Assembly: GCF_024807845.1 (NCBI RefSeq)
Contig: NZ_JANUEQ010000007.1
Span: 221,386-285,385, forward strand
Direction: 5' to 3'
Length of the DNA stretch: 64,000 nucleotides
Source of the DNA: Klebsiella sp. BIGb0407
Lineage (GTDB): Bacteria > Pseudomonadota > Gammaproteobacteria > Enterobacterales > Enterobacteriaceae
Part shown: piece after piece, positions 27,630-36,133 of the stretch
Position numbering within the stretch: the first letter of the stretch is position 1
Layout of the letters: each line of letters begins with the position of its first letter
Program-made: the position numbers and the translations under genes
Notes under the pieces: model-generated
Seen by the model: the letters and a program-made list of their open reading frames with translations, nothing else
What the model was told of the DNA's origin: nothing
Database searches by the model: none

Positions 27630-27907
27630 CGCCTTGTCCCTGACATGAGTTTTAAATTAAACCACGCAAAAATTAATATTATTATCCGGGCTGTTATGCA
27701 GCCTGCGTGATTAATATATCCGGGGAGTGGGGTGGGTTCAATACATGATTAAATCAGAGGAAGGAACTAAACAGGGTAGAATTATCTGAATAATATGACT
27801 TAAGAATTGATCTCGCTTAGATATGAATATATCTATAGATATCTGCCGCTACGTCCTGCTAGCACTCACTATAGGTTATTAATCTATAGAGAGTGCTAAT
27901 AAAGAGA
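27630..27907. other. Intergenic region with terminator-like hairpin of fimbrial operon 1
   Basis: At 27861-27897, arms AGCACTC-x-CTATAG and CTATAG-x-GAGTGCT (14 positions, one mismatch) enclose a nine-base loop just past the adhesin stop. A second AT-rich inverted repeat is seen near 27818-27843. The region should also hold the hscC promoter. No gene is seen. Confidence 0.5.
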
Positions 27908-28984
27908 TTACTGATAGGAGTATGTCAGCCCAATAACCGCTTTTGCCGTACCCGGCTTAATTACCTCTCCCGGTTTACGAACATAGCTAAAACCTAATCG
28001 GGTACTGACTGGGTTATGCCGCGAATCAGAGGCTGTTCCTGAGTTCTTGATTAAATACTTTTCTTGCCCTGGCACATCTTTGGCCGAGCCATCAGGGCCA
28101 AACTGCAAACGTGTTCCGCTGGGGTCTGTTACAGCAAATCTGACTCCGGTGGCTGTTGAATCCGCGGTTAATGTCGCGGTATCTGATGAATTTTTCTGAT
28201 CGGATAAATCAACAATGGAAACAAAAACATTAATATTAGGGTCGCACTGCAAAGAAAACGTGGATTGTTTGGTACCGATAAGCGTCGAAGAGTCGGCATT
28301 TTCAATGGTACTTTGCGCGATTTTATCCATATCAAGGACGACGGCGCTGTTTGCTGGCGTGCAGCCAGTTACCGTTCCTGTGGCATTGAGTGGACGAAAA
28401 TCGAAATAATAGGCCTCTTGAGTGGTACCGTTGGCATCCTTACAAAGGTACCTATACATTGTTTGTTTCGGGATAACCGTTTCTCCAGTAAAGCGAGTTT
28501 CATCTTTATAGAGATAGGCTCCTGTTACCATTTTATGGGGGTTTGCAACTCGGTCTTTATTCTCTTTATAGCCAGTCCAGATGGTTTTAGTCTCTGCAGA
28601 TAAAGATAGATAGCTAGCTGTGGGGCCATCTTCAAGATTTCCTCCAAGAGGGGATATTGAAAATCCAGGGACACCAGACTCAAATAAAACAATCGGAAGA
28701 TGTGCTGGGGATGACTGAAAGGTGCGACCAGTCCAGGTGGCGAGAGGCTCATAAACAATGCTGCGAAGAACGTAGTTTACATCGCTACTATTACATATAT
28801 AAGGTGTGGAGGAACCCGAGTTATAAATAACCTCACCAAACTTTGTTTGATCTGCCGGACCAGAAACATCAATAACTGGAGTGGTATGGTTCATATACTG
28901 CCAGAACTCTGGAAAGGCGAATACCTGATTAATCTGGAGTAATGTGATAACTAAGATAGATAAACTTTTTTTAATAAAGGTCAT
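27908..28984 (-). CDS. Fimbrial tip adhesin, operon 1
   Basis: A 358-residue exported protein (signal peptide ends QVFA, residue 23). The N-terminal half carries a probable receptor-binding domain, including LRSIVYEP and LFESGVPGF. The C-terminal half (from about GTVTGCTPANSAVV) is a pilin-like domain ending in the aromatic beta-strand GLTYSYQ recognised by the chaperone. Two-domain length and last position in the operon fit a tip adhesin. The paralogue at 40065 shares most of the pilin domain, but its N-terminal half is much less similar. The ligand is unknown. Confidence 0.8.
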   Translation of the reverse strand: MTFIKKSLSILVITLLQINQVFAFPEFWQYMNHTTPVIDVSGPADQTKFGEVIYNSGSSTPYICNSSDVNYVLRSIVYEPLATWTGRTFQSSPAHLPIVLFESGVPGFSISPLGGNLEDGPTASYLSLSAETKTIWTGYKENKDRVANPHKMVTGAYLYKDETRFTGETVIPKQTMYRYLCKDANGTTQEAYYFDFRPLNATGTVTGCTPANSAVVLDMDKIAQSTIENADSSTLIGTKQSTFSLQCDPNINVFVSIVDLSDQKNSSDTATLTADSTATGVRFAVTDPSGTRLQFGPDGSAKDVPGQEKYLIKNSGTASDSRHNPVSTRLGFSYVRKPGEVIKPGTAKAVIGLTYSYQ

Positions 28985-28994
28985 GATAAGATCC

Positions 28995-29639
28995 TTACTG
29001 CTTACTTGTTAATTTTATAGTTTTGATAATGTCATTGTATTCATCGTGAAAATTAACCCAAGTTTCACAATTAGATACAGGATTTGTATTCTCCAGCGGT
29101 ATTTTTTCATCCGGAGAGAGGTTAATTATCTTAGCCTGCCGATCATTTCTGTTTTTAGACAACGATACGGTAAAAACAAAATCAGAATGATTGCTAAGTG
29201 TACATTGATTATCTTCATTGATTAATTTCATATTACTCAATGAGCTATCTCGCAGATCTTTATGACGGTAAATTATTTTAAAGTGATTTCTGACAGCCAA
29301 TGAAATTGAGTTAACGTCATCATTTGATGTAGATTTTGGAATGGCAGTAAGCGTTAAATTGATTATTTTATCTTTGTTGTGCTGTTTTTTTTCTTTTGGG
29401 ATAATCGTAATCATATTAGCCGTGTTTTTTTGCAATAAAAACAAAGGGGGTGAGATGATGAAGTCCTTATCATCCAGGGCGCTTTTTATCAGATAATCAT
29501 TTTCATTATCATTGGTGATCTTGATATTAAGGTGCTTAATTTCATCATTTATCATGAAGCGTGTGCCAACAACAGAAACACCACAGAACCCATCACTAAT
29601 ATAAATGGCCATAAATAATATAAGAATTCTGTTAATCAT
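28995..29639 (-). CDS. Second periplasmic pilus chaperone, operon 1
   Basis: A 214-residue PapD-like chaperone with signal peptide (ends DGFC or GFCG) and the G1-strand region around SPPLFLLQKNTANMITII. The start is ATG 29639, which overlaps the stop of the preceding pilin by eight bases (ATGATTAA) and so ensures coupling. An earlier in-frame start is inside that gene. It may be dedicated to the downstream adhesin. It lacks an obvious Cys pair, and the fold call rests on the PapD-like pattern. Confidence 0.78.
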   Translation of the reverse strand: MINRILILFMAIYISDGFCGVSVVGTRFMINDEIKHLNIKITNDNENDYLIKSALDDKDFIISPPLFLLQKNTANMITIIPKEKKQHNKDKIINLTLTAIPKSTSNDDVNSISLAVRNHFKIIYRHKDLRDSSLSNMKLINEDNQCTLSNHSDFVFTVSLSKNRNDRQAKIINLSPDEKIPLENTNPVSNCETWVNFHDEYNDIIKTIKLTSKQ

Positions 29640-30153
29640 AAGATAACTCAAAATCAGCAACGCTGATTATTTTTCCTGCTGAGAAAACACTGTTCACTTT
29701 TACATAGTAAGCGAAAAAATTTAATGTGTTCGTAGATAAAACGTGATCAATTGTGAATGTTTTTTTATTATTATTAATGTCAATATTATTATTGTCGGTG
29801 TCATATAATCCTAATGCGACACCTTTGGCGGCAGCGTCAGTCTCATTAATGTTCTTAAGTAAGTTATTCATGACTGTATCACTATCACCAGTGAATGTTA
29901 TATGTGCTGATGAAATATTATCAGGGCAATCTGTCAGACTGATTGAAAAGGGGGTTCTGGCAAAGGGGACGCCTATTTCACTTCCCCTTAAATCACCCGT
30001 TTGCAAATCAATCGTTGAGTTTAGTGAGTCGTTTGAAATCGTGCAGCTCCGCTCAATAACGCTGGCATTGATGTTAATAGTCACCTCCTCACTAAAACTT
30101 ACACCAGGTAAACCCATGAATAAGCCTGCGAGGAATAGCGATAATTTATTCAT
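29632..30153 (-). CDS. Minor fimbrial subunit, operon 1 (second)
   Basis: A 173-residue pilin-like protein with a signal peptide ending VSFS. The mature part has paired cysteines (RSCTIS and LTDCPDNI) and ends FELSYD, the typical chaperone-binding strand. It starts within the preceding gene (8-base overlap) and is likely an adaptor or initiator pilin between rod and tip. Confidence 0.8.
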   Translation of the reverse strand: MNKLSLFLAGLFMGLPGVSFSEEVTININASVIERSCTISNDSLNSTIDLQTGDLRGSEIGVPFARTPFSISLTDCPDNISSAHITFTGDSDTVMNNLLKNINETDAAAKGVALGLYDTDNNNIDINNNKKTFTIDHVLSTNTLNFFAYYVKVNSVFSAGKIISVADFELSYD

Positions 30154-30673
30154 AATAAATATCCAGATAGACTATTGACGATGCATCTCCAGAACCAACA
30201 TCATTACTTGTTGATTTGTATCGAAGATAAAAATCCAGGGTATGGGTAGTACTGGTAATTATTTTATTTAATGCCTGGATTGTATTTAAGGCGATTTTTT
30301 TCTTATTGGTATCTAAAATCTCAATTGCCAGTCCGGTTGCCATAATACCTCCCGATGCGCCACCTTTACCGATTATTTTTAATAGAGTGGTGTCAGTTTC
30401 ATCGGCTTCACCCGAAAATTTATACGTAACGTTGTTGACATTACCAGTACAATTTTCCAGGCGTATAGAAACAGGTTGTTCGGCACTATTGGTACCTTTC
30501 TGACTAAAATCACTTGGATTTAAATCAGGAAAGTTCACATTTTTAATTAAATCCTGACTAGAGACATTGCAACTCTGTGAAAGAATTCCACCGTTAACCT
30601 GAACGGTAACATCTATAGCAGATGCCGTAGAACAAGATAAACATAATAAAAGAAATGTGAACAACTTACTCAT
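30146..30673 (-). CDS. Minor fimbrial subunit, operon 1 (first)
   Basis: A 175-residue pilin with signal peptide (ends STASA), cysteines in SQSCNVSS and RLENCTGNV, and C-terminal SSIVYLDIYYE. It lies directly after the usher gene. The paralogue in operon 2 (42295) shares the same length and most motif positions. Confidence 0.82.
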   Translation of the reverse strand: MSKLFTFLLLCLSCSTASAIDVTVQVNGGILSQSCNVSSQDLIKNVNFPDLNPSDFSQKGTNSAEQPVSIRLENCTGNVNNVTYKFSGEADETDTTLLKIIGKGGASGGIMATGLAIEILDTNKKKIALNTIQALNKIITSTTHTLDFYLRYKSTSNDVGSGDASSIVYLDIYYE

Positions 30674-30686
30674 AAAGTATCCTTTA

Positions 30687-33167
30687 TTACTGGCAATTTA
30701 CACTAAGGTTATTAATGTTTTTCATGTCAGATTTTTCATTATAATTAATGGCAAATTTACAACTATTATCTTTATTGATCTTAACCATGTATTGAGATCC
30801 CGGTTTAACACCGGTTAAATATACTGTACTGTCATCATTGACAATGGATGTTATTTTATCTGACTCATTGATGACCAGAGTGCCAAATTTTACTGGTTTA
30901 TTATTATATTTAATCGAGACTAAAAAGTTGTATCCTTTGCGTACATCAAATACCACTTTACTAATCGCTCCCCTGGTAGGGGCAACTTTTAAAATTTTTC
31001 CATCAATATCATAACCGGTACCAAATGATTCTGGTGACAGAGCTATGTCATTATAATGGTAGGCCGTTGCGTAAGGGATCAAGGCATAGCCATAGCGATT
31101 AATCGTTATATTTTCTCCTGACCTATCGAGCTTAGCTCCCGTCGCTCCTTTAGCTTCAACCAGGATCGCGGTATCATTTGCTTCTCTGGATAAAACAATA
31201 CCACCCTGATGAACAAGCATGGAACCTGTCAGGCCATAGTCAAACTCTTTAGAATTTCTGGTGATTGTGGTTCCAGCATTAATATCCGCAGCATTCGCTT
31301 TATAGCGGGCATTGAAATTTGATCTATCCTGACTGTTATTGCTGACAGTCTGATAAATATTATAGTTTAATTTATCATCTAGCGTCGTTCCATACAGACT
31401 AGTTGCATTGCTATAACTTGAATTGTTATAACTAACGCTATTTGTTAAATACATTCTGTTTTTGTCAGTGTTATTAGATAATGGCATTGAAAATGAGAGG
31501 TAAAACATATCATCATTCAAGTTTTTATATTTATTCTTATTGTAACTGGCAGACAGCATAATATTGTTTAAACCCGTGAATGATTTATTCCATCCAATCT
31601 GTATGTTCTGGGATTTGGTATCAGTTCCCCAATAGGAGTTAATATTTCCCCATAGATACAACTGTCCGTAATCGGCCAGACTTTGTGATATATTTACCTG
31701 GAAGCTATTTTTCTTACGTTCGTTTCTCGAATAAGCGATATAATCATTGACATCATATCTTACGCTGTTCTGATAATTAGCTTCGCTAAAAGTATAGTAG
31801 TTAGATGTTGAATAGCGGTAACCCGTTAACTGAAAGTTCGTTCCTGTATCACTGAATGATTTTGCATATAAAATACGATATGAGTTACCGACATAATCTT
31901 TATCTCTGATTTTAGCTTTTGATTGAATTGAATCAAAGGATAAAGCACCAATCTTACCGATATCTTTTGCTAAACCTAGCCCAAAGGCAACATAATTTCT
32001 CGCAATCTGGTAACCGGTATACATTGTGGTATCCAGAGGTAAACCAAGCCCAAATGAACCCTGGACAAATTTACTTTTATCGGCCTGTGAAATATCGAGC
32101 TGCCCTATAGCAACCGAGTAATTATATCTTTTATGGCGTAATAAATTTGGCAGCGATGAGTAAGGAACAGTATATTTTGTCACTACGCCTTGATCGGAGG
32201 TTAGCTCAACCTCATAGTCTCCGCTGGTTCCTACAGAGTTTAAGTTCTCTATATTATAAGGGCCAGGGTTTATATATTCCTGATAAAGAATATTATTATT
32301 CTGTCTGATGGTTATTTTTGATCGAGTTTCAGCAATACCTTTAATCGTCGGACTATAACCCTTTTCACTTTCTGGCAGCATTTCATTGGATGTGGCAAGT
32401 GACATACCAACATAGGAGTTAGAATCAAATAGATTTGACCCTAGAACACTCTGGCCTATGGTTAATGTAGATTTGATGGCATTAATATTTTTGGTAGCAA
32501 AAATGCTATTCGAGTTCCATTCATGAGATGAGTTTTTACCCATTTTATTTTGATTGTAATAGGTACTTGAATTAAAACGCCACGAACCAATGTTCAATCT
32601 ATTAGCGATACTAAAAAATGTAGATGAGTAGTCATCCATATTTTTACTTTTAGTATAAGAGCCATTAATATTGTAGTTGGTCATTAAGGCCGTTATACCA
32701 TCATCCCAGTCTGATTCATTCGCAAGAGTTGAACGAAGTGATGTGAGATAAATTTGTGGGAACAGTAATGTCAATGTCAATTTAGATAAATCGACGTCGT
32801 AACTAAAATCGTTAATATACTCATTGATATTAATGCAATCATTATTATGGGATGATGCATTTAACTTACTTAAAGTATCTTTATTGAAAGGGATAATATC
32901 AATTATTTCTTGTGTAAAGCAGGCTGAAACTTTCTTGTTTTTATCTTCTTTAAATCTAATATTGACGCTTTTGATAAAGCTTTCACCAATGTTTAAGCTT
33001 AAGAAATAATTCCCTGGTGTTACATTATTTCCTGCCGAAAGGTAGGCGAGATCGTCGATGGAATCAACATCAGACCCTAAAAAAAGGGGGTTAAAATAAT
33101 CTTGCGAATATGAATAATTTACATGTAAACATAAACTTAATAATAAAAATTTCTTCATAGCCCGCAT
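30687..33167 (-). CDS. Outer-membrane usher, fimbrial operon 1
   Basis: An 826-residue usher of the PapC/FimD family. Signal peptide ends YSYS; an N-terminal periplasmic domain (QDYFNPLFLGSD), a translocation barrel with many aromatic strands, a plug region (ELTSDQGVVTKYTVPYSSLPNLLR), and C-terminal domains follow. It recruits chaperone-subunit complexes and secretes the pilus. The start at 33167 has GGAAG seven bases upstream. Confidence 0.9.
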   Translation of the reverse strand: MRAMKKFLLLSLCLHVNYSYSQDYFNPLFLGSDVDSIDDLAYLSAGNNVTPGNYFLSLNIGESFIKSVNIRFKEDKNKKVSACFTQEIIDIIPFNKDTLSKLNASSHNNDCININEYINDFSYDVDLSKLTLTLLFPQIYLTSLRSTLANESDWDDGITALMTNYNINGSYTKSKNMDDYSSTFFSIANRLNIGSWRFNSSTYYNQNKMGKNSSHEWNSNSIFATKNINAIKSTLTIGQSVLGSNLFDSNSYVGMSLATSNEMLPESEKGYSPTIKGIAETRSKITIRQNNNILYQEYINPGPYNIENLNSVGTSGDYEVELTSDQGVVTKYTVPYSSLPNLLRHKRYNYSVAIGQLDISQADKSKFVQGSFGLGLPLDTTMYTGYQIARNYVAFGLGLAKDIGKIGALSFDSIQSKAKIRDKDYVGNSYRILYAKSFSDTGTNFQLTGYRYSTSNYYTFSEANYQNSVRYDVNDYIAYSRNERKKNSFQVNISQSLADYGQLYLWGNINSYWGTDTKSQNIQIGWNKSFTGLNNIMLSASYNKNKYKNLNDDMFYLSFSMPLSNNTDKNRMYLTNSVSYNNSSYSNATSLYGTTLDDKLNYNIYQTVSNNSQDRSNFNARYKANAADINAGTTITRNSKEFDYGLTGSMLVHQGGIVLSREANDTAILVEAKGATGAKLDRSGENITINRYGYALIPYATAYHYNDIALSPESFGTGYDIDGKILKVAPTRGAISKVVFDVRKGYNFLVSIKYNNKPVKFGTLVINESDKITSIVNDDSTVYLTGVKPGSQYMVKINKDNSCKFAINYNEKSDMKNINNLSVNCQ

Positions 33168-33183
33168 GGATTTACTTCCGGAG

Positions 33184-33870
33184 TTAATTAAAACTGCATT
33201 GTTTATCTTTTACCTGAACACCATAGTCATTGATAAAGTTGAATTTTAAATTTTTACTTTTATCTGTTGTGTTCAAAAAAGCGGCTGTCATCGGTGCAAT
33301 GGTTTCAGCAGTTGATATTTCTTTTCCATTAACTCTTAATGAAGACAGGTTCATATAAAAGGGCGTTGGGTTTTCAATTTTTAGTTTGTTATTTTCATAA
33401 CTACATTTAATTTTTTCATATGATGCAAATGAATCATTATGTAGATTAGTCGGTCTGGTAAATAACTTTATCTTCGTTGTTGTTGAGATGAGCAGTGCGT
33501 TGTCTATTTTTTGTTCTTCTTCTGTCAGCGAAGGTATAACCTTGGTATTGAGAAAATATAATTTTTCTCTATCTTTTGGAAGGTTATTTTTGTCTCCGGT
33601 ATATACTACATTTAATAAATTATCTGAGTCTGACTTAATGACAAAAAGTGGTGGTGTAATAATAAAATCAGATACTTTGTTATTTTTTTCATCTGTTATC
33701 CATGACTGAACAAGATAATTTGAACCTTTATCACTATTGTATACTTTTAATGTGACTTGGTTTTTATCTATCGGATAAATTAATCGCGTGGCGCCTAATG
33801 ATACACCACCGGCATAAACACCTTGGCAGCAGAATAATAAAGATGCGATTAGCGTTATTTTTTTTAACAT
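33184..33870 (-). CDS. Periplasmic pilus chaperone, operon 1
   Basis: A 228-residue PapD-like chaperone with signal peptide ending GVYA. It carries SLGATRLIYP at the N-terminus of the mature protein, SPPLFV-like G1 region (ITPPLFVIKSDSDNLLNVVY), and conserved basic residue near KIKLFTRP. A cysteine pair (KCSY and KQCS) is in the second domain. ATG 33870 has TTTGGAG just upstream. It stabilises pilins and shuttles them to the usher. Confidence 0.88.
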   Translation of the reverse strand: MLKKITLIASLLFCCQGVYAGGVSLGATRLIYPIDKNQVTLKVYNSDKGSNYLVQSWITDEKNNKVSDFIITPPLFVIKSDSDNLLNVVYTGDKNNLPKDREKLYFLNTKVIPSLTEEEQKIDNALLISTTTKIKLFTRPTNLHNDSFASYEKIKCSYENNKLKIENPTPFYMNLSSLRVNGKEISTAETIAPMTAAFLNTTDKSKNLKFNFINDYGVQVKDKQCSFN

Positions 33871-33934
33871 AGGTACTCCAAAGAGGTCATTGGTCATGAC
33901 TGACCAATGACCTCTAATATTAGAAATATAAAAA

Positions 33935-34483
33935 TTAATTATAAGTCAGCATAAAGTTTGCAGCAGACTGAACTGAACCTGCAGTTACAGCAGCACCAGT
34001 TGATTTGTAATCTACAGACAGTGGGATTGTGGTACTTTTCGTCAGGTTAATTTTAGAACTTAAAGCACCGACTTTTAATTCAGTTCCATCTGGATTGAAC
34101 AATTGCAAGCCTACATTTTGTGCAGAACCAGCACCAGCGGTGTTGGCTAATACACCTGCGTTGTCTGCAACAGTTTGTCCATTAAATGAGATTTGAACGG
34201 TGTCAACAGTATCTTCACAATCAAGCAGGCTGATAGTGAAAGATTTTTTGGCATTTGCCAGCTGATTTGCAGCTTTAAAAGTGGTTGCTTTTACGGTGTC
34301 TAAAGTAACGATTTTATCGGTATCTGAGCCTGATACAGCACAAGCCCCTGAAGTAACTTCACCGTTAAATGTGATTTTACCGCCATTAACGGCTGGAGCA
34401 ACTGGGTCAGCTGCATTGGCTGCGCCACAAATCAGGGTAGCAACGATAGCAGACAGTACTGTAAGTTTTTTGTTAATGCTCAT
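33935..34483 (-). CDS. Major fimbrial subunit, operon 1
   Basis: A 182-residue pilin with signal peptide ending GAANA. The mature domain has GEVTSGACAVSGSD and LLDCEDTV (the disulphide pair) and ends ANFMLTYN, a beta-strand terminal motif. It is the first gene of the seven-gene operon and its product probably polymerises into the pilus rod. Start ATG 34483 follows GAGGATAT; a further upstream ATG is unsupported. Confidence 0.9.
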   Translation of the reverse strand: MSINKKLTVLSAIVATLICGAANAADPVAPAVNGGKITFNGEVTSGACAVSGSDTDKIVTLDTVKATTFKAANQLANAKKSFTISLLDCEDTVDTVQISFNGQTVADNAGVLANTAGAGSAQNVGLQLFNPDGTELKVGALSSKINLTKSTTIPLSVDYKSTGAAVTAGSVQSAANFMLTYN

Positions 34484-35257
34484 GTATATATCCTCATATA
34501 TTAATGATAATAGCGAATGTGGGCAGTTTCCGTACATGTGATGATTAATGTAATTTTCACAGGTACTGGTGAAACTAAAAAAACTATTTATTTGAACTAA
34601 ACGCTAAGAAAGAAAAATACATAAAAGCGCATTCACCTTATGTTACTAAAGTGTAAGTAAGAAATATTGTAGTGGGATTTTTCTTACATTTTTCTTATTA
34701 ACTAAGAATCTGCCTGAATAATAAATCGCTATCTTTAATCTAAGGATTTTCTTATTAATGGATTTTTCTTAGTTTTTTGTTTCTGTATTTATCTCTCTCT
34801 TCGGAACGGGATGAAATATAAACGAAGAGAAATTTAAGTACAACAGGCTAATACAACAAATTTATATCCTGGTGATAAAGTTAAGTTATTTACAGAGATT
34901 GCTTTCTTGGTTTAATCATCTAAAAAACAATAGGTTATGAAAAACCATTGTAAGATAAAGGTCTTTTGTAAAGATTCTGTAATTTGAATGTATTATCGAC
35001 TGCTTTAAGATTTTTATTATAAAATTAATGTGATTTGTTGGATTGTATTATCTATACTAGGACATTGCTTATTAAATGTTATTTTTTTGTTTTTCGGATA
35101 TTCTTGCATATGATCGAATTATATTTTAATCACTATTTCTCGTATTGTTCGGGATAATTCTTACGAGAGGTGAATACTTCGTTAAATTATAATAATGAGG
35201 GTTTTGTTATTTGCAGGAGCAATGCCAGAGTGTGCCCCTGCATAATAGCGGTCTGTA
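34484..35257. promoter_or_regulatory. 774-bp AT-rich upstream region of fimbrial operon 1
   Basis: No gene is seen. It contains three near-identical short motifs, GGATTTTTCTTA or GGATTTTCTTA, at about 34675, 34745 and 34759, and a block at 34819-34844 (taaacgaa-x3-aaatttaag) that recurs upstream of fimbrial operon 2. The length suggests a large regulatory leader. No invertible-element inverted repeats or recombinase gene were found. Confidence 0.5.
34819..34844 (-). promoter_or_regulatory. Conserved block shared by the two fimbrial promoters (copy 1)
   Basis: This 26-base segment matches 46951-46976 at 22 of 26 positions in otherwise diverged AT-rich DNA. Both lie about 310-340 bases before the major pilin start codon. 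It may be a regulator site or core promoter. Confidence 0.5.
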
Positions 35258-36046
35258 TTAGTAGAGATAATGCTCTCGTAGTTCAGCACTACGGGCGCTA
35301 TCAAGCTGATAGTCGTGCTCCAGCCATGACGCCGCCGAGCCGTAACGTTCGGTAATAGCCTGGATTGCTGCCTGTAAGAAATCAGGGTTAGCTTCCAGCA
35401 AATAGCCGAACTGTTGCAAAGCGCGTTTATCAAGCGTTTCTGCATATTGCGCCAGAAGCTGTTCCCGGTAAGATGCCAGAACTTCTCCTGTGCGTAAGTA
35501 GTCGGCCATAATGGTTTCTTCATCAGCCCCTAGTGCAAACAAAACCAGAGCTGAGCCAACGCCGGTGCGGTCTTTTCCAAAAGCACAGTGCTGTACGATG
35601 CCTCCCTCGGGTTTCGCCAGTATCTGCGATACTAGTTCACGATAGGCCGGGTTAGCAAAGGGTAAACGGCGATAAAAATCACACATCCAAATCCTGGCAT
35701 CGAGCTCGGCTAAGGTTTCTGTTGTCAGCTTCTCCAGATTACCGTTGACCAGCTGCCCTTCCGGATTCGCCGGAACGGAATAATATGAGACGCCTGACCA
35801 CAGTTGGTCCGGTTTAATTCGGCATTCTTCTTCATCTCGGTAGTCGAGGATCACGCGCAGGGGAAGATCGCGTAATGTTGTACGATCACGCTCCGACAAC
35901 TGATGTAAATCGCCGGCACGGAATAAGTGTCCGGGTTTGACTCGTCGACCTTCTGCTGCGAGTAATCCACCAAAATCACGGAAGTTAATTCCTCCGTCTA
36001 AGATAAGCCCTGACTCAGCTGGCATTGCATCATTACGTTCTGCCAT
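35258..36046 (-). CDS. Tyrosine-protein phosphatase (Y_phosphatase3 family)
   Basis: A 262-residue protein with the phosphatase P-loop C154-x5-R160 (HCAFGKDRTG) and an upstream Asp in the VILDYRDEEE segment. An INFRDFGG N-terminal block is typical of bacterial DSP-like phosphatases (Pfam Y_phosphatase3), similar to Mycobacterium PtpB and Listeria LipA. The family dephosphorylates phosphotyrosine and in some cases phosphoinositides. There is no signal peptide. Its neighbours are fimbrial genes and an SgrR-like regulator, which do not reveal its role. Confidence 0.82.
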   Translation of the reverse strand: MAERNDAMPAESGLILDGGINFRDFGGLLAAEGRRVKPGHLFRAGDLHQLSERDRTTLRDLPLRVILDYRDEEECRIKPDQLWSGVSYYSVPANPEGQLVNGNLEKLTTETLAELDARIWMCDFYRRLPFANPAYRELVSQILAKPEGGIVQHCAFGKDRTGVGSALVLFALGADEETIMADYLRTGEVLASYREQLLAQYAETLDKRALQQFGYLLEANPDFLQAAIQAITERYGSAASWLEHDYQLDSARSAELREHYLY

Positions 36047-36133
36047 AATCCTTTCTCCTTTTGCTGATATTATTTTCCCCAGCCAGACCTGCGCTGTTAC
36101 CTCTGAAACATAGAATATATCATTACTTGGTTA

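Noticed and set aside
27861..27897. CRISPR-like or mobile-element end near the fimbrial operon
   Set aside because: It is a single hairpin after a stop codon, with no repeat-spacer array and no transposase.
34484..35257. Invertible promoter switch (fimS-like) in front of the fimbrial operon
   Set aside because: No pair of terminal inverted repeats of suitable spacing and no fimB/fimE-type recombinase gene were found in the window.
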